Shown here: piece after piece, positions 54,986 through 62,797 of the stretch | Layout of the letters: each line of letters opens with the position of its first letter | Numbering within the stretch: the stretch's first letter is position 1 | DNA from: CAVTJL01 sp963752325 | GTDB taxonomy: Bacteria; Pseudomonadota; Alphaproteobacteria; Geminicoccales; Geminicoccaceae | Direction: 5' to 3' | Length of the DNA stretch: 64,000 nt | NCBI GenBank assembly: GCA_963752325.1 | Contig: CAVVXU010000005.1 | Span: 1,491,278 to 1,555,277, forward strand | The notes under the pieces: model-generated | Database searches by the model: none | What the model was told of the DNA's origin: nothing | Seen by the model: the letters and a program-made list of their open reading frames with translations, nothing else | Translations under genes and position numbers: made by a program

Positions 54986-55900
54986 ATGGAGCTCCGGCAC
55001 CTTCGCTATTTCGTCGCGGTCGCCGAGGCGGGCAGCCTGAAGCTCGCGGCGGAGAAGCGGCTGCACACGGCGCAACCGTCGCTGAGCCGCCAGATCCGCG
55101 ACCTCGAGCGTGAGGTCGGCGTCACGCTCCTGAGCCGCAGCGTGCATGGGGTCGAGCTGACCGCAGCCGGCCGGGCCTTCCTCGAACATGCCCGGCTGTC
55201 GCTGATGCAGGCGGAAGCCGCCGCGGAGGCCGCGCGCCGCGCCGCCGGGCCCGCCAAGGCGGTCTTTGCCGTCGGCTTCCTCACCGGGCAGGAGGTAGCC
55301 TGGCTGGCGCCGGCCACCCGCATGCTGGGCGATGAGCTGCCTAATATCGAGATCAGGGTCTCGAGTGGGTTCTCGACCACGCTGGCGGATGACCTGGTGC
55401 GCGGAAGGATCGACATCGCCTTCCTTCGCCCCGAGCCTCAGCCCGATCTCGACTACAAGCTCGTCGTGAAGGAGCCGCTCGTCGCCATCATGCCGGCCGA
55501 TCACCCGCTGGCGGCAGGCGAGCCCTTCGATCCGCACGATCTCGTCGGCGAGGTCTTCATCGGGATCTCCACCATCCCTCGCATCCTGCGCGGCGCCGTG
55601 AACCAGTATCTCGAGCGATCGGGCGTGGAGATCACGCCTCATCTCGAGATCGACAACTTCGCCATGGCGATGTCGCTGGTCGCCTCTCGGCGCGGCATCG
55701 CGCTGCTGCCGATATCCATCGAGGGCTACCTGCCCCCGTCCATCGTGAGCCGCCGCCTCAAGGAGCCGCAACCGACCGTCGATCTGGTGGTCGGCTACCA
55801 CAAGGCCAACACGTCGCCGATTCTCAAGACGTTCCTGTCGCGGATCGATGCCTGGACAGCAGAGCGTCAGGCAGGGTCAGGTCATGACCGCCCAAAGTAG
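54986..55900 (+). CDS. LysR-family transcriptional regulator (304 aa)
   Basis: The N-terminal winged HTH is 'MELRHLRYFVAVAEAGSLK', 'LHTAQPSLSRQIRDLEREVG' and 'LLSRSVHGVELTAAGRAFLE'. The effector-binding domain follows ('FAVGFLTGQEVAWLAPATR', 'VVKEPLVAIMPADHPLAAG', 'LVASRRGIALLPISIEGYLP'), full length. The effector is unknown. It faces away from the SDR gene at 53914-54657, the classic LysR/target arrangement, and has a perfect operator-like repeat directly upstream. Confidence 0.92.
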   Translation: MELRHLRYFVAVAEAGSLKLAAEKRLHTAQPSLSRQIRDLEREVGVTLLSRSVHGVELTAAGRAFLEHARLSLMQAEAAAEAARRAAGPAKAVFAVGFLTGQEVAWLAPATRMLGDELPNIEIRVSSGFSTTLADDLVRGRIDIAFLRPEPQPDLDYKLVVKEPLVAIMPADHPLAAGEPFDPHDLVGEVFIGISTIPRILRGAVNQYLERSGVEITPHLEIDNFAMAMSLVASRRGIALLPISIEGYLPPSIVSRRLKEPQPTVDLVVGYHKANTSPILKTFLSRIDAWTAERQAGSGHDRPK

Positions 55901-55939
55901 AAGCCGGATGGCGCAGGCGCGGCGCCGCTCGCCGGAGGC

Positions 55940-56431
55940 TCAGCGCTTCCGCGCTTTTCTCTCTATGTCCGTGTAGGGCGTGCCGTCCGCTCGCGTGTAG
56001 GCGGCAGGCTGGCCCCCGGCGGGAGCCACGAGGTCGATGTCGGGGTAGTAGGCGCCGTCCGAGGCGATCCGCGTGCCGATCTCGAGGATGATCGCCTCCG
56101 ACGATGACCGGTTCTGCAGGCAATGGCCGTTGCGGTCGCCCGCCTTGAAGCCGGCTGCCTCGCCGGCCTCCAGGATCTCGTCGCCCTCGTCGGTCACGAG
56201 GGTCACCTCGCCGCTCAGGACGTAGATCAGCTCGTCCGATTCCGTGTGCCAATGGCGCTGGCTCGACCAGGCGCCCGGCGGCAGACGGAGGAGGTTGACC
56301 CCGAACTGGGTGAGACCGGCGGCGTCGCCGAGCCGCCTGCGCTCGCGCGCGAGGCAGGGCCTGTCGAAGGGTGCCGGATATGTCGTCCCCACGATCGGTG
56401 CGAGCGCGGCGATGTCGATTTTCTTGGTCAT
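55940..56431 (-). CDS. Cupin-domain protein (163 aa)
   Basis: A small single-domain cupin. Metal-binding motif 1 is 'GAWSSQRHWHTESDELIYVL' with 'SGEVTLVTDEGDEILEAGEA', and motif 2 is 'AGDRNGHCLQNRS'. The C-terminus 'YYPDIDLVAPAGGQP' is typical of the cupin-2 group that is similar to sugar isomerase/oxalate-type cupins of unknown substrate. ATG at 56431 is chosen since further upstream sequence shows no conservation. Convergent with the LysR gene, 40 bases apart. Confidence 0.85.
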   Translation of the reverse strand: MTKKIDIAALAPIVGTTYPAPFDRPCLARERRRLGDAAGLTQFGVNLLRLPPGAWSSQRHWHTESDELIYVLSGEVTLVTDEGDEILEAGEAAGFKAGDRNGHCLQNRSSSEAIILEIGTRIASDGAYYPDIDLVAPAGGQPAAYTRADGTPYTDIERKARKR

Positions 56432-56822
56432 GCGCCATTCCCCATTCGTGCCGGCCCGCCTGTCCGGATCGCCGGCGACCATCGGCCCGTCGCCGACAGG
56501 TCTACACCAACGCCGGCGCGCAAGGGGGCTCTGCGGTAACGGGGTGCCTCGACCGCGGACGAAGCGGCATCCGCGGAAAGCCGGCAAGCCCATGCGATTC
56601 CGGCAAGGAGGCCTCCCGGAGCGGCCGTTGACTCCCGCGGTCACGGCAACGAGATTTGGTGACCATGGTGACCGCTTTGGCGAGCCGAAACGGTCTTGCC
56701 CAAAGCTCGCTGAGGAGCGACCCGTCACGCGCGATCGAACGTTCCCCGCCCGCCCGCCGGCACAAGGGGGCGGGCCTGCCCCGATGCCGCCCGTGGATCG
56801 CCGCGAGGCTCGAAAGACGGCC
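56432..56822. other. Intergenic region between cupin and MarR genes
   Basis: About 390 bases with no supported gene. It contains a tandem GGTGACC-AT-GGTGACC (56658-56673) whose centre ACCATGGT also occurs in the MarR/MFS spacer at 57374-57381. It may carry the cupin promoter and a shared operator. Confidence 0.35.
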
Positions 56823-57352
56823 TCAGGCGCCGGCGGGCTCGCCGCTCGCGCATTCCTGCGCCTCGGGCCGTGGGCCGATGCGGTCGAGAAGGGCGATCAG
56901 GGTCTGCTTGTCCTCGGCCCCAGCGGTCGCATCGCCCGGCTCAGGACCCGGTAGTAGCCGGGCAGGACCGCGGCCAGAAGGGCTGCACCCTTGACCGTGA
57001 TCCTCATGATGGAGGCGCGGCGGTCGGTCTCGTGCGCGGCGCGGCTGATCAGATCGTCCTGCTCCATGAAGGCCAGAAGCCGGGCCGTGTTCTTCTTCGA
57101 GATGCCCATCTGGCGGGCGATCTCGACCGGCATGAGCTGCCGGGCCGGGTGGCGCTCGAGCACGAGAAGGGCCAGGAATTGCGCCTGGGAAAGCCCGTGG
57201 GCAGCGAAGTGATGCTCGAGATCGCGGAGCAGGGTGCTGGCGACCTTGAGGAGGCGGAGACAGGCCGCCGTCGTGTCGATCTCCATCTCCGGGAAGCGCC
57301 TGGCGAAGCTTTGCAGGGTCAGCGCATCCGGCAGCTGCGCCAGCAGGAACAT
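56823..57352 (-). CDS. MarR-family regulator (~176 aa), one frameshift near the 3' end
   Basis: A dimeric winged-helix regulator. 'CLRLLKVASTLLRDLEHHFA' is the dimer helix, 'GLSQAQFLALLVLERHPARQ' and 'EIARQMGISKKNTARLLAFM' the DNA-binding HTH, and 'DLISRAAHETDRRASIMRIT' the wing. The last 35 residues lie in the next frame ('AEDKQTLIALLDRIGPRPEA'), so a one-base shift near 56935 interrupts the dimer end. It is divergent from an MFS transporter gene, 35 bases away, and probably represses it. Confidence 0.85.
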
Positions 57353-57373
57353 CCATCACCTCCCCATTTAGGG

Positions 57374-57381
57374 ACCATGGT
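57374..57381. promoter_or_regulatory. ACCATGGT palindrome in the MarR/MFS spacer
   Basis: A perfect 8-bp palindrome in the 35-base gap between divergent MarR and MFS genes. The same 8 bases lie in the cupin upstream region (56662-56669). A candidate MarR operator core, but short. Confidence 0.3.
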
Positions 57382-57387
57382 GCTCAT

Positions 57388-58617
57388 ATGATGTGGCGAC
57401 GTCAAGCGACGCGACAGCCGACGGGCCTGTCGATGATGCAGGTGCTCGTGATGGCGGCCGCGGCCGGCGTCACCGTGGCCAACATCTACTACAGCCAGCC
57501 CATTCTCCCGGCCATGGCCGCCACCTTCCACGCCTCGCAGGGGCAGATCGGCTGGCTGCCCGTGCTGACCCAGGCCGGCTACGGGATCGGCCTTCTGCTC
57601 CTCACACCGCTGGGCGACATGGTCGACCGCAAGAGGCTCGTGATCCTGCTCGAGCTGCTGCTGTCGGTGGCGCTGATCGGCATCACGATGGTGGGCAACC
57701 TCGCCGGCCTCTACGTGGCGAGCTTCCTCATCGGCGTGCTCGCGGTCTCGGTGCAGATCATCATGCCGCTCTCGGCGGCGCTCGCCGCCAAGGAATCCAA
57801 GGGAAAGGTGGTGGGCATCGTCTTCACCGGCTGCCTTACCGGCATCCTGGCGGCGCGGATCATGAGCGGCTACGTCGCGGAATGGCTGGGATGGCGTTTT
57901 GTCTATGGGATCTCGGCGGGCCTGGTGCTCGCGGCGACGCTCGTCGTGGCGCTGACGCTGCCGACGCTGCCCTCGCATCATTCGGGCAGCTACGGCGCCC
58001 TGCTGCGCTCGACCCTCTATCAGGTGAGGCGCTTTGCCGTGCTGCGCCGTGCGACCCTGCTGGGCGTGCTCGTGTTCGGCACGTTCTGCTCGTTCTGGAC
58101 GACACTCACCTTCCATCTGAGCGGCCCGCCCTTCGACTATCGGAGCGACACGATCGGCCTGTTCGGCGTTCTGGCGATCGCCGGCGCCTTGGCCTCGTCC
58201 CTGTTCGGGCGGCTGGCCGACAAGCGCAACCCGGCAAAGGCGCAGCTCTTGACCATCGGCCTCATGGTGGTGAGCGTGCTCTGCGTCCAATGGCTGCCGC
58301 ATTCCGCGGCCGCGCTCATCGTCGCGACGGTGCTCTTGGACGTGGGCGTGCAGGCGACGCAGGTGACAAATTTGGCCCAGATCTATGCGCTGGACGAGAC
58401 CGCGCACAGCCGCATCAACACCGTCTACATGACGACGATGTTCATCGGCGGCGCCATCGGCACCTATGCCGGCGTGCTGGCCTGGACGATGGGCGGCTGG
58501 GCGCTGGTGAGCTGGCAGCTTCTGGTCTGGACGCTGCTTGCGCTGGCGCTCGTCATCGCGAGCCAATGGGGCAGGGAAGGTGCCATGGCGCCGGCCGCCG
58601 ATGCCGCCGGCCGTTGA
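57388..58617 (+). CDS. MFS transporter, multidrug/arabinose-efflux type (409 aa)
   Basis: Twelve predicted membrane helices. TM1 'VMAAAAGVTVANIYYSQPIL' and the loop motif after TM2 'LLTPLGDMVDRKRLVILLEL' (MFS motif A, GDMVDRK) are clear, then 'SLFGRLADKRNPAKAQLLTI' repeats the motif between halves. The 'ANIYYSQPILPAMAATFH' start is typical of the YnfM/AraJ-like drug/metabolite efflux MFS group. It probably exports a compound sensed by the divergent MarR. Its stop overlaps the TTG start of the following GNAT gene. Confidence 0.9.
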   Translation: MMWRRQATRQPTGLSMMQVLVMAAAAGVTVANIYYSQPILPAMAATFHASQGQIGWLPVLTQAGYGIGLLLLTPLGDMVDRKRLVILLELLLSVALIGITMVGNLAGLYVASFLIGVLAVSVQIIMPLSAALAAKESKGKVVGIVFTGCLTGILAARIMSGYVAEWLGWRFVYGISAGLVLAATLVVALTLPTLPSHHSGSYGALLRSTLYQVRRFAVLRRATLLGVLVFGTFCSFWTTLTFHLSGPPFDYRSDTIGLFGVLAIAGALASSLFGRLADKRNPAKAQLLTIGLMVVSVLCVQWLPHSAAALIVATVLLDVGVQATQVTNLAQIYALDETAHSRINTVYMTTMFIGGAIGTYAGVLAWTMGGWALVSWQLLVWTLLALALVIASQWGREGAMAPAADAAGR

Positions 58618-59150
58618 GACCCGAGCGATGGCCGGCGCCCGTCGTTCACGAGGTGACGGTCGAGGAGGTGCCCGCCTCGGGACGGCCCATTCTCGAGCGC
58701 CTCCTCCAGCTCTACCTGCACGACTTCTCCGAGCACGCCCCGCTGGGCAGCCCGCACGGGGAGGTGGGTGAGGACGGGCTTTTTGCCTATTCCTGGCTCG
58801 ACGGCTACTGGCGGGAGGAGGGACGCGTGCCGCTCCTCGTCCGCGCCGACGGGCGCATCGCCGGCTTTGCCTTGCTGAACCGCTGGTCGGCGCTCGATCG
58901 GCCGCTGGACCGCTCGGTCGCCGAGTTCTTTGTCTTGCGCAAATATCGGCGGGCACGGGTCGGCACCCGCGCCGCCGGCCTGATCTTCCAACGCTACCGG
59001 GGCCGCTGGGAGGTGCCGGTGGCCGACTACAATCCGCAAGCGCTGCGGTTCTGGCGCAGCGCCATCGACGCCCTGGGACCCCAGGGCGTCACGGAGCAGA
59101 TGGGCGACGGCGGGCGCTGGTCCGGCCCGGTGCTGTGTCTCGAGACCTGA
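58614..59150 (+). CDS. GNAT-family acetyltransferase-like protein (178 aa)
   Basis: A GNAT-fold protein: 'ILERLLQLYLHDFSEHAPLG', 'PLLVRADGRIAGFALLNRWS' and the acetyl-CoA-binding strand-loop 'VAEFFVLRKYRRARVGTRAA' followed by 'IFQRYRGRWEVPVADYNPQA' with the usual N-x-A/F end 'LRFWRSAI'. TTG at 58614 overlaps the MFS stop by four bases (TTGA), so the two are coupled; 'RPERWPAPVVHEVTVEEV' follows. Substrate unknown. A resistance-type role together with the efflux pump is possible, but not shown. Confidence 0.8.
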   Translation: MRPERWPAPVVHEVTVEEVPASGRPILERLLQLYLHDFSEHAPLGSPHGEVGEDGLFAYSWLDGYWREEGRVPLLVRADGRIAGFALLNRWSALDRPLDRSVAEFFVLRKYRRARVGTRAAGLIFQRYRGRWEVPVADYNPQALRFWRSAIDALGPQGVTEQMGDGGRWSGPVLCLET

Positions 59151-59171
59151 CCAGCGCCCGAGGAGGCCGCC

Positions 59172-59774
59172 TCAGCCTGTCTGGGCCTGCTGGGTCCGCT
59201 GGCGCAGCGTGTCGAGGAAGCCGTCGATGCCCTTCTGCTGGACGAGGCTCGTGAACTCGTTGCGCTGTGTCACGACGAGGCTGACGCCCGCCACCACGAC
59301 GTCGATGATCTGCGGCTTGCCGTTCTCGGGACGGATGCGCCAGTCGACCTTCACCGGCTGGCCCTTGGGCTGGATGATCTGCGAGCGCACGATCTCGTCG
59401 CCGTCGGAGGCCTTGTCGCCGCCCGTCACCTTGAGGGTCTGGCCGCCATAGTCCTCGAACTTGGCGCCGTAGGTGGTGAGAAGATATTTCTCGAAGAGGC
59501 CCTGGTAGGCCTGCCGCTGCTTGGCGTCGAGCTCACGGTAGCTGTGGCCCAGCGCCAGCTTCGAGAGCAGGGGCAGATCGAAATTCTGCTGCAGAAGCTG
59601 ATCGAGCTGCTGGTGGCGCTGGGCCGCGCTCATGCTCTTGTCGCCCAGGATCGAGACCGTCCGCTGGCCGAGCTTGGCGATGAACTGCTGGGACGTCTCC
59701 GCCGCCGCGGGCCGGGCGCCGACGAGGCCGATCGCCACGACCACGCCCAGCATGGCCCGCCAGATGATGCGCAT
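59172..59774 (-). CDS. MlaC-like phospholipid-binding periplasmic protein (200 aa)
   Basis: Signal peptide 'AMLGVVVAIGLVGARPAAAE' then an MlaC/Ttg2D fold: 'LLQQNFDLPLLSKLALGHSY', 'YQGLFEKYLLTTYGAKFEDY', 'VDWRIRPENGKPQIIDVVVA', 'GVSLVVTQRNEFTSLVQQKG'. It carries phospholipids between the outer and inner membrane for the Mla system. Here it is an orphan: no MlaD, E or F gene is near. Convergent with the GNAT gene, 22 bases apart. Confidence 0.88.
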   Translation of the reverse strand: MRIIWRAMLGVVVAIGLVGARPAAAETSQQFIAKLGQRTVSILGDKSMSAAQRHQQLDQLLQQNFDLPLLSKLALGHSYRELDAKQRQAYQGLFEKYLLTTYGAKFEDYGGQTLKVTGGDKASDGDEIVRSQIIQPKGQPVKVDWRIRPENGKPQIIDVVVAGVSLVVTQRNEFTSLVQQKGIDGFLDTLRQRTQQAQTG

Positions 59775-59852
59775 CGGGGTTCCTCCGGCTGTGCTGCCGG
59801 AGAAACGGGCGGCGCGGAGGCAAGGTTGCGCGGGGGCGACCGGACGGCAGGC

Positions 59853-60585
59853 TCAGATGGTCATGCCACCGTCGATGACGCTGATCGTGCCGGTGGTGTA
59901 GGCGCTCTCGTCGGAGGCGAGGTAGAGGGCGAGGGCCGCGATCTCCTCGGCCTTGCCGAGACGGCCCATCGGCTGGCGGGCGATGAAGGCGGCGCGCGCC
60001 TTCTCGTAGTCGCCCTGGGCCTGCATGCGGCCCTCGAGGGACGGCGTCTCGACGGTGCCGGGGCAGATGGCGTTGCAGCGGATGCCCTTGCCGACGAAGT
60101 CCATCGCCACCGACTTGGTGAGCCCGATGACGGCGGCCTTGCTGGCGCCATAGACGAAGCGGTTGGGCACGCCTTTCACGCTCGAGGAGACCGAGCTCAT
60201 GTTGACGATCGAGGCGCCGCCGCGCTCGAGCATGGCCGGCAGCATCGCGCGGATCATCCGGTACATCGCGCGCGCGTTGAGATTGAAGGAAAAATCCCAG
60301 TCCTTCTCCTCGCAGTCGAGGATGGTGCCGTGATGGACGAAGCCGGCGCAGTTGAAGAGCACGTCGACGCCGCCCTGGCGCTTGGCGAAGTCCTGGATGG
60401 CGGCCGGCGTCCATCATGTCCAGGCGCTCGGTCCGGCAGCCCTTCAGCTCCTCGAGCTTCGCCTCGTCGATGTCGGTGGCGACGACCTCGGCACCCTCGG
60501 CCGCGAAGAGAAGGGCGCTCGCCCGCCCGATCCCCGCCGCCGCCGCCGTGACGACCGCCTTCTTGCCTGCGAGCCTGCCCGCCAT
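59853..60585 (-). CDS. SDR, 3-hydroxybutyrate dehydrogenase type 2-like (BDH2/DHRS6), one frameshift
   Basis: N-terminal 'KKAVVTAAAAGIGRASALLF' and 'VVATDIDEAKLEELKGCRTE' then, after a one-base shift near 60405, 'QGGVDVLFNCAGFVHHGTIL', 'VNMSSVSSSVKGVPNRFVYG' (Ser and Tyr), 'ASKAAVIGLTKSVAMDFVGK' and 'YTTGTISVIDGGMTI'. The 'FNCAGFVHHGTIL' and 'PSLEGRMQAQ' segments match the BDH2-like branch. It probably oxidises an R-3-hydroxy acid with NAD. ATG at 60585. Confidence 0.82.
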
Positions 60586-60677
60586 CGAAGCCTCCTCCAC
60601 CACCGTGCATCGGAACGCCGGCAGCTATCGCCCGAGGCGCTCCGACGTCAAGAGCGGGGGTAGGGAGGGGACGGGCG

Positions 60678-61154
60678 TCAGCCCATCACCGCGTCGACGA
60701 AGGTCGCGCGGACGCCGTTGAACGACCAGAGAACGAAGACGAGCGCCAGGACGAGCCAGGCGCCCGGGCCCACCTCGACGACGAGGTCGAGCACGGCCAG
60801 CGACACCGCCGCGAAGGAGAGCGCCGCAGCGCCCCGGCTGCGCCGCCGGCTGATCTGGCGGGCGACGAGGATGGCGAAGGCCGCGACCGCCACCCAGATC
60901 CAGGCATAGGCGAAGGGCGAGCCCAGAAGGTCGTGGCCGCCGAGGACGGCGTGGGCGGCGTTCAGGGCGGCGAGGAGAAGGACGATGGCCCAGGGCACGA
61001 CCGCAAGGCGGGTCGCGTTCTGGATCTCGTAGCCGCGCTTGAAGGTGGGCCAGATGAGCTGGCGGGGCCCGCCGCGCCGCCAGGTGGCCCAGACGAGGCC
61101 GATGAGAAAGCCGGCGAGGGACAGGGCCGCCGTGAGGAGCAGCGCGTCGCCCAC
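60678..61154 (-). CDS. Polytopic membrane protein of unknown function (158 aa)
   Basis: Four to five hydrophobic helices: 'LTAALSLAGFLIGLVWATW', 'LAVVPWAIVLLLAALNAAHA', 'AYAWIWVAVAAFAILVARQI', 'ALSFAAVSLAVLDLVVEVG' and 'WLVLALVFVLWSFNGVRAT'. A conserved-looking cytoplasmic loop 'RQLIWPTFKRGYEIQNATR' lies between the first two. No family recognised. It stands alone between the SDR and the dehydratase, same strand as both. Confidence 0.65.
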   Translation of the reverse strand: MGDALLLTAALSLAGFLIGLVWATWRRGGPRQLIWPTFKRGYEIQNATRLAVVPWAIVLLLAALNAAHAVLGGHDLLGSPFAYAWIWVAVAAFAILVARQISRRRSRGAAALSFAAVSLAVLDLVVEVGPGAWLVLALVFVLWSFNGVRATFVDAVMG

Positions 61155-61308
61155 CTCCTCATCGCTGGTGCCTCCTCGACTGCGATCGCCGGCTGCCGGA
61201 CGCGCCGGCCCTACCTCACGGCATTAAAGATCTCTCATCAATATGCACGCCGGTACCGACCTCGCAAGACACTTTGACGTCGATGGACGAAACGGTGCCG
61301 CTCGCGCG

Positions 61309-62511
61309 TCACGCGACCTTCGGCAGGCAGGCCGGGCCGGTGGGCTCGAACTCCTTGTAGCCCATGATGAACTCGCGGTGGCCCAGCGCCTCCGAGGCGG
61401 TGCGCTCGCCCGACGCGACGCGCTCGATGAGGCCCACGATCTCCCGGCCCACCTCGTCGAGGCTGGCCTTGCCCTCGAGGATGCGGCCGGCGTCGACGTC
61501 CATGTCCTCGCCCATGCGCCGCCAGGTGCCGGGATTGGCGCAGACCTTGATGACCGGGCTGATGGCCGAGCCCACCACCGAGCCGCGGCCGGTGGAGAAC
61601 AGAATGACCTGGCTGCCGCAGGCGATCAGCTCGGCGATCTCGGCATTGTCGTTGATGTTCGGGAAAGCCGAAGCGCGGCTCGCCGTCGGGCACGACGTCG
61701 AGAAGATAGAGCCCGCCCGCCGGCGGATAGTCGCCGGGCTTTATCAGGCCGCTGATCGGCGAGGCGCCCGACTTGGCGTAGGCGCCCATCGACTTCTCCT
61801 CGATGGTGGTGAGCCCGCCCTCGGCGTTGCCGGGCGCGAAGGAGGACTGGCCCATCACCTTGTAGTAGCGGGCGGCCTTCTCCACGCAGGCGACGATCGC
61901 CTGGCCGAGCTCGGGCGTGGCGGCGCGCTCGGCCATGTGGCCCTCGCAGCCGATCAGCTCGCCCGTCTCCTCGAAGATGCAGCGCGCACCCTCTGCCACC
62001 AGGAGGTCGAAGGCGCGGCCCATGGCGGGGTTGGCGGTGAGGCCCGAGGTGGCGTCCGAGCCGCCGCAGATCGTGCCGACGGTGAGGTCGGAGAGCGCCA
62101 CCGGCACGGTGGGCGTCGCCGCCAGCTCGCCCAGCGTCTGCGCGCACCCATTCCCGCCCGGCCTCGACCGTGCGCCGCGTGCCGCCGGCCGCCTGGATGA
62201 CGATCGTCTTCACCGGCCGGCCCGGTCGCCTCGACGGCGGCGCGCACGCCCGAGCGATCGAAGCTCTCGCAGCCCAGCGAGCAGAGCAGCACGGCGCCGA
62301 CATTGGGGTGGGTCGTGAGCCGCACCATCATGTCGTAGGCGTAGCCGTTGCGGTAGCAGCCCGGGAAGCCGATGACGTGGACGTCCTCGTCCTCGAACGG
62401 CCGGGCGATGGTCTCGGCCGCATGCCGGGCGCATTCGACGAGATAGGCGACGACGACGGTGTTGCGGATGCCCTTGCGTCCGTCGCTCCGCTGCCAGCCG
62501 CGCATGGTCAT
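61309..62511 (-). pseudogene. UxaA-family dehydratase/hydrolase, altronate-dehydratase-like large subunit, about three frameshifts
   Basis: About 400 residues when repaired. It starts 'QRSDGRKGIRNTVVVAYLVE' and has 'VIGFPGCYRNGYAYDMMVRL' and 'VGAVLLCSLGCESFDRSG'. After shifts near 62215 and 62130 it continues 'VGTICGGSDATSGLTANPAM', 'GHMAERAATPELGQAIVACV', and after a further shift near 61660 'AISPVIKVCANPGTWRRMGE'. The cysteines in 'GCES' and 'ICGGSD' are typical of the UxaA/GarD family that dehydrates sugar acids or splits sulfolactate. The partner small SAF-domain subunit was not found upstream. Substrate unknown. Confidence 0.75.
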
Positions 62512-62797
62512 TTGCCTGTCTCCCCGTTCCGGCGCTCATGAAGCAGATGTAGGCCCTTGAGACGGCCGCGTCAGGTCCGGACCGCGTTCTTCCCGGCGAT
62601 CCCGCGCGGCTCACCCCAAGCCCGTGCCGGCCGCGACTGTGTGCGGGCTCACGCTGGCCCGGTGAGACGAGAGCATTCGGGTGGCCGTCGCAAAAGCTCC
62701 AGCGTCGCCCGGGCCTTGATATTGAGAACTCGGATCCAGGGACATTTTACCCAGTTCCGGAGTTCGGCTGGATTTGCGCAGCGACTCAAATCGCGGA

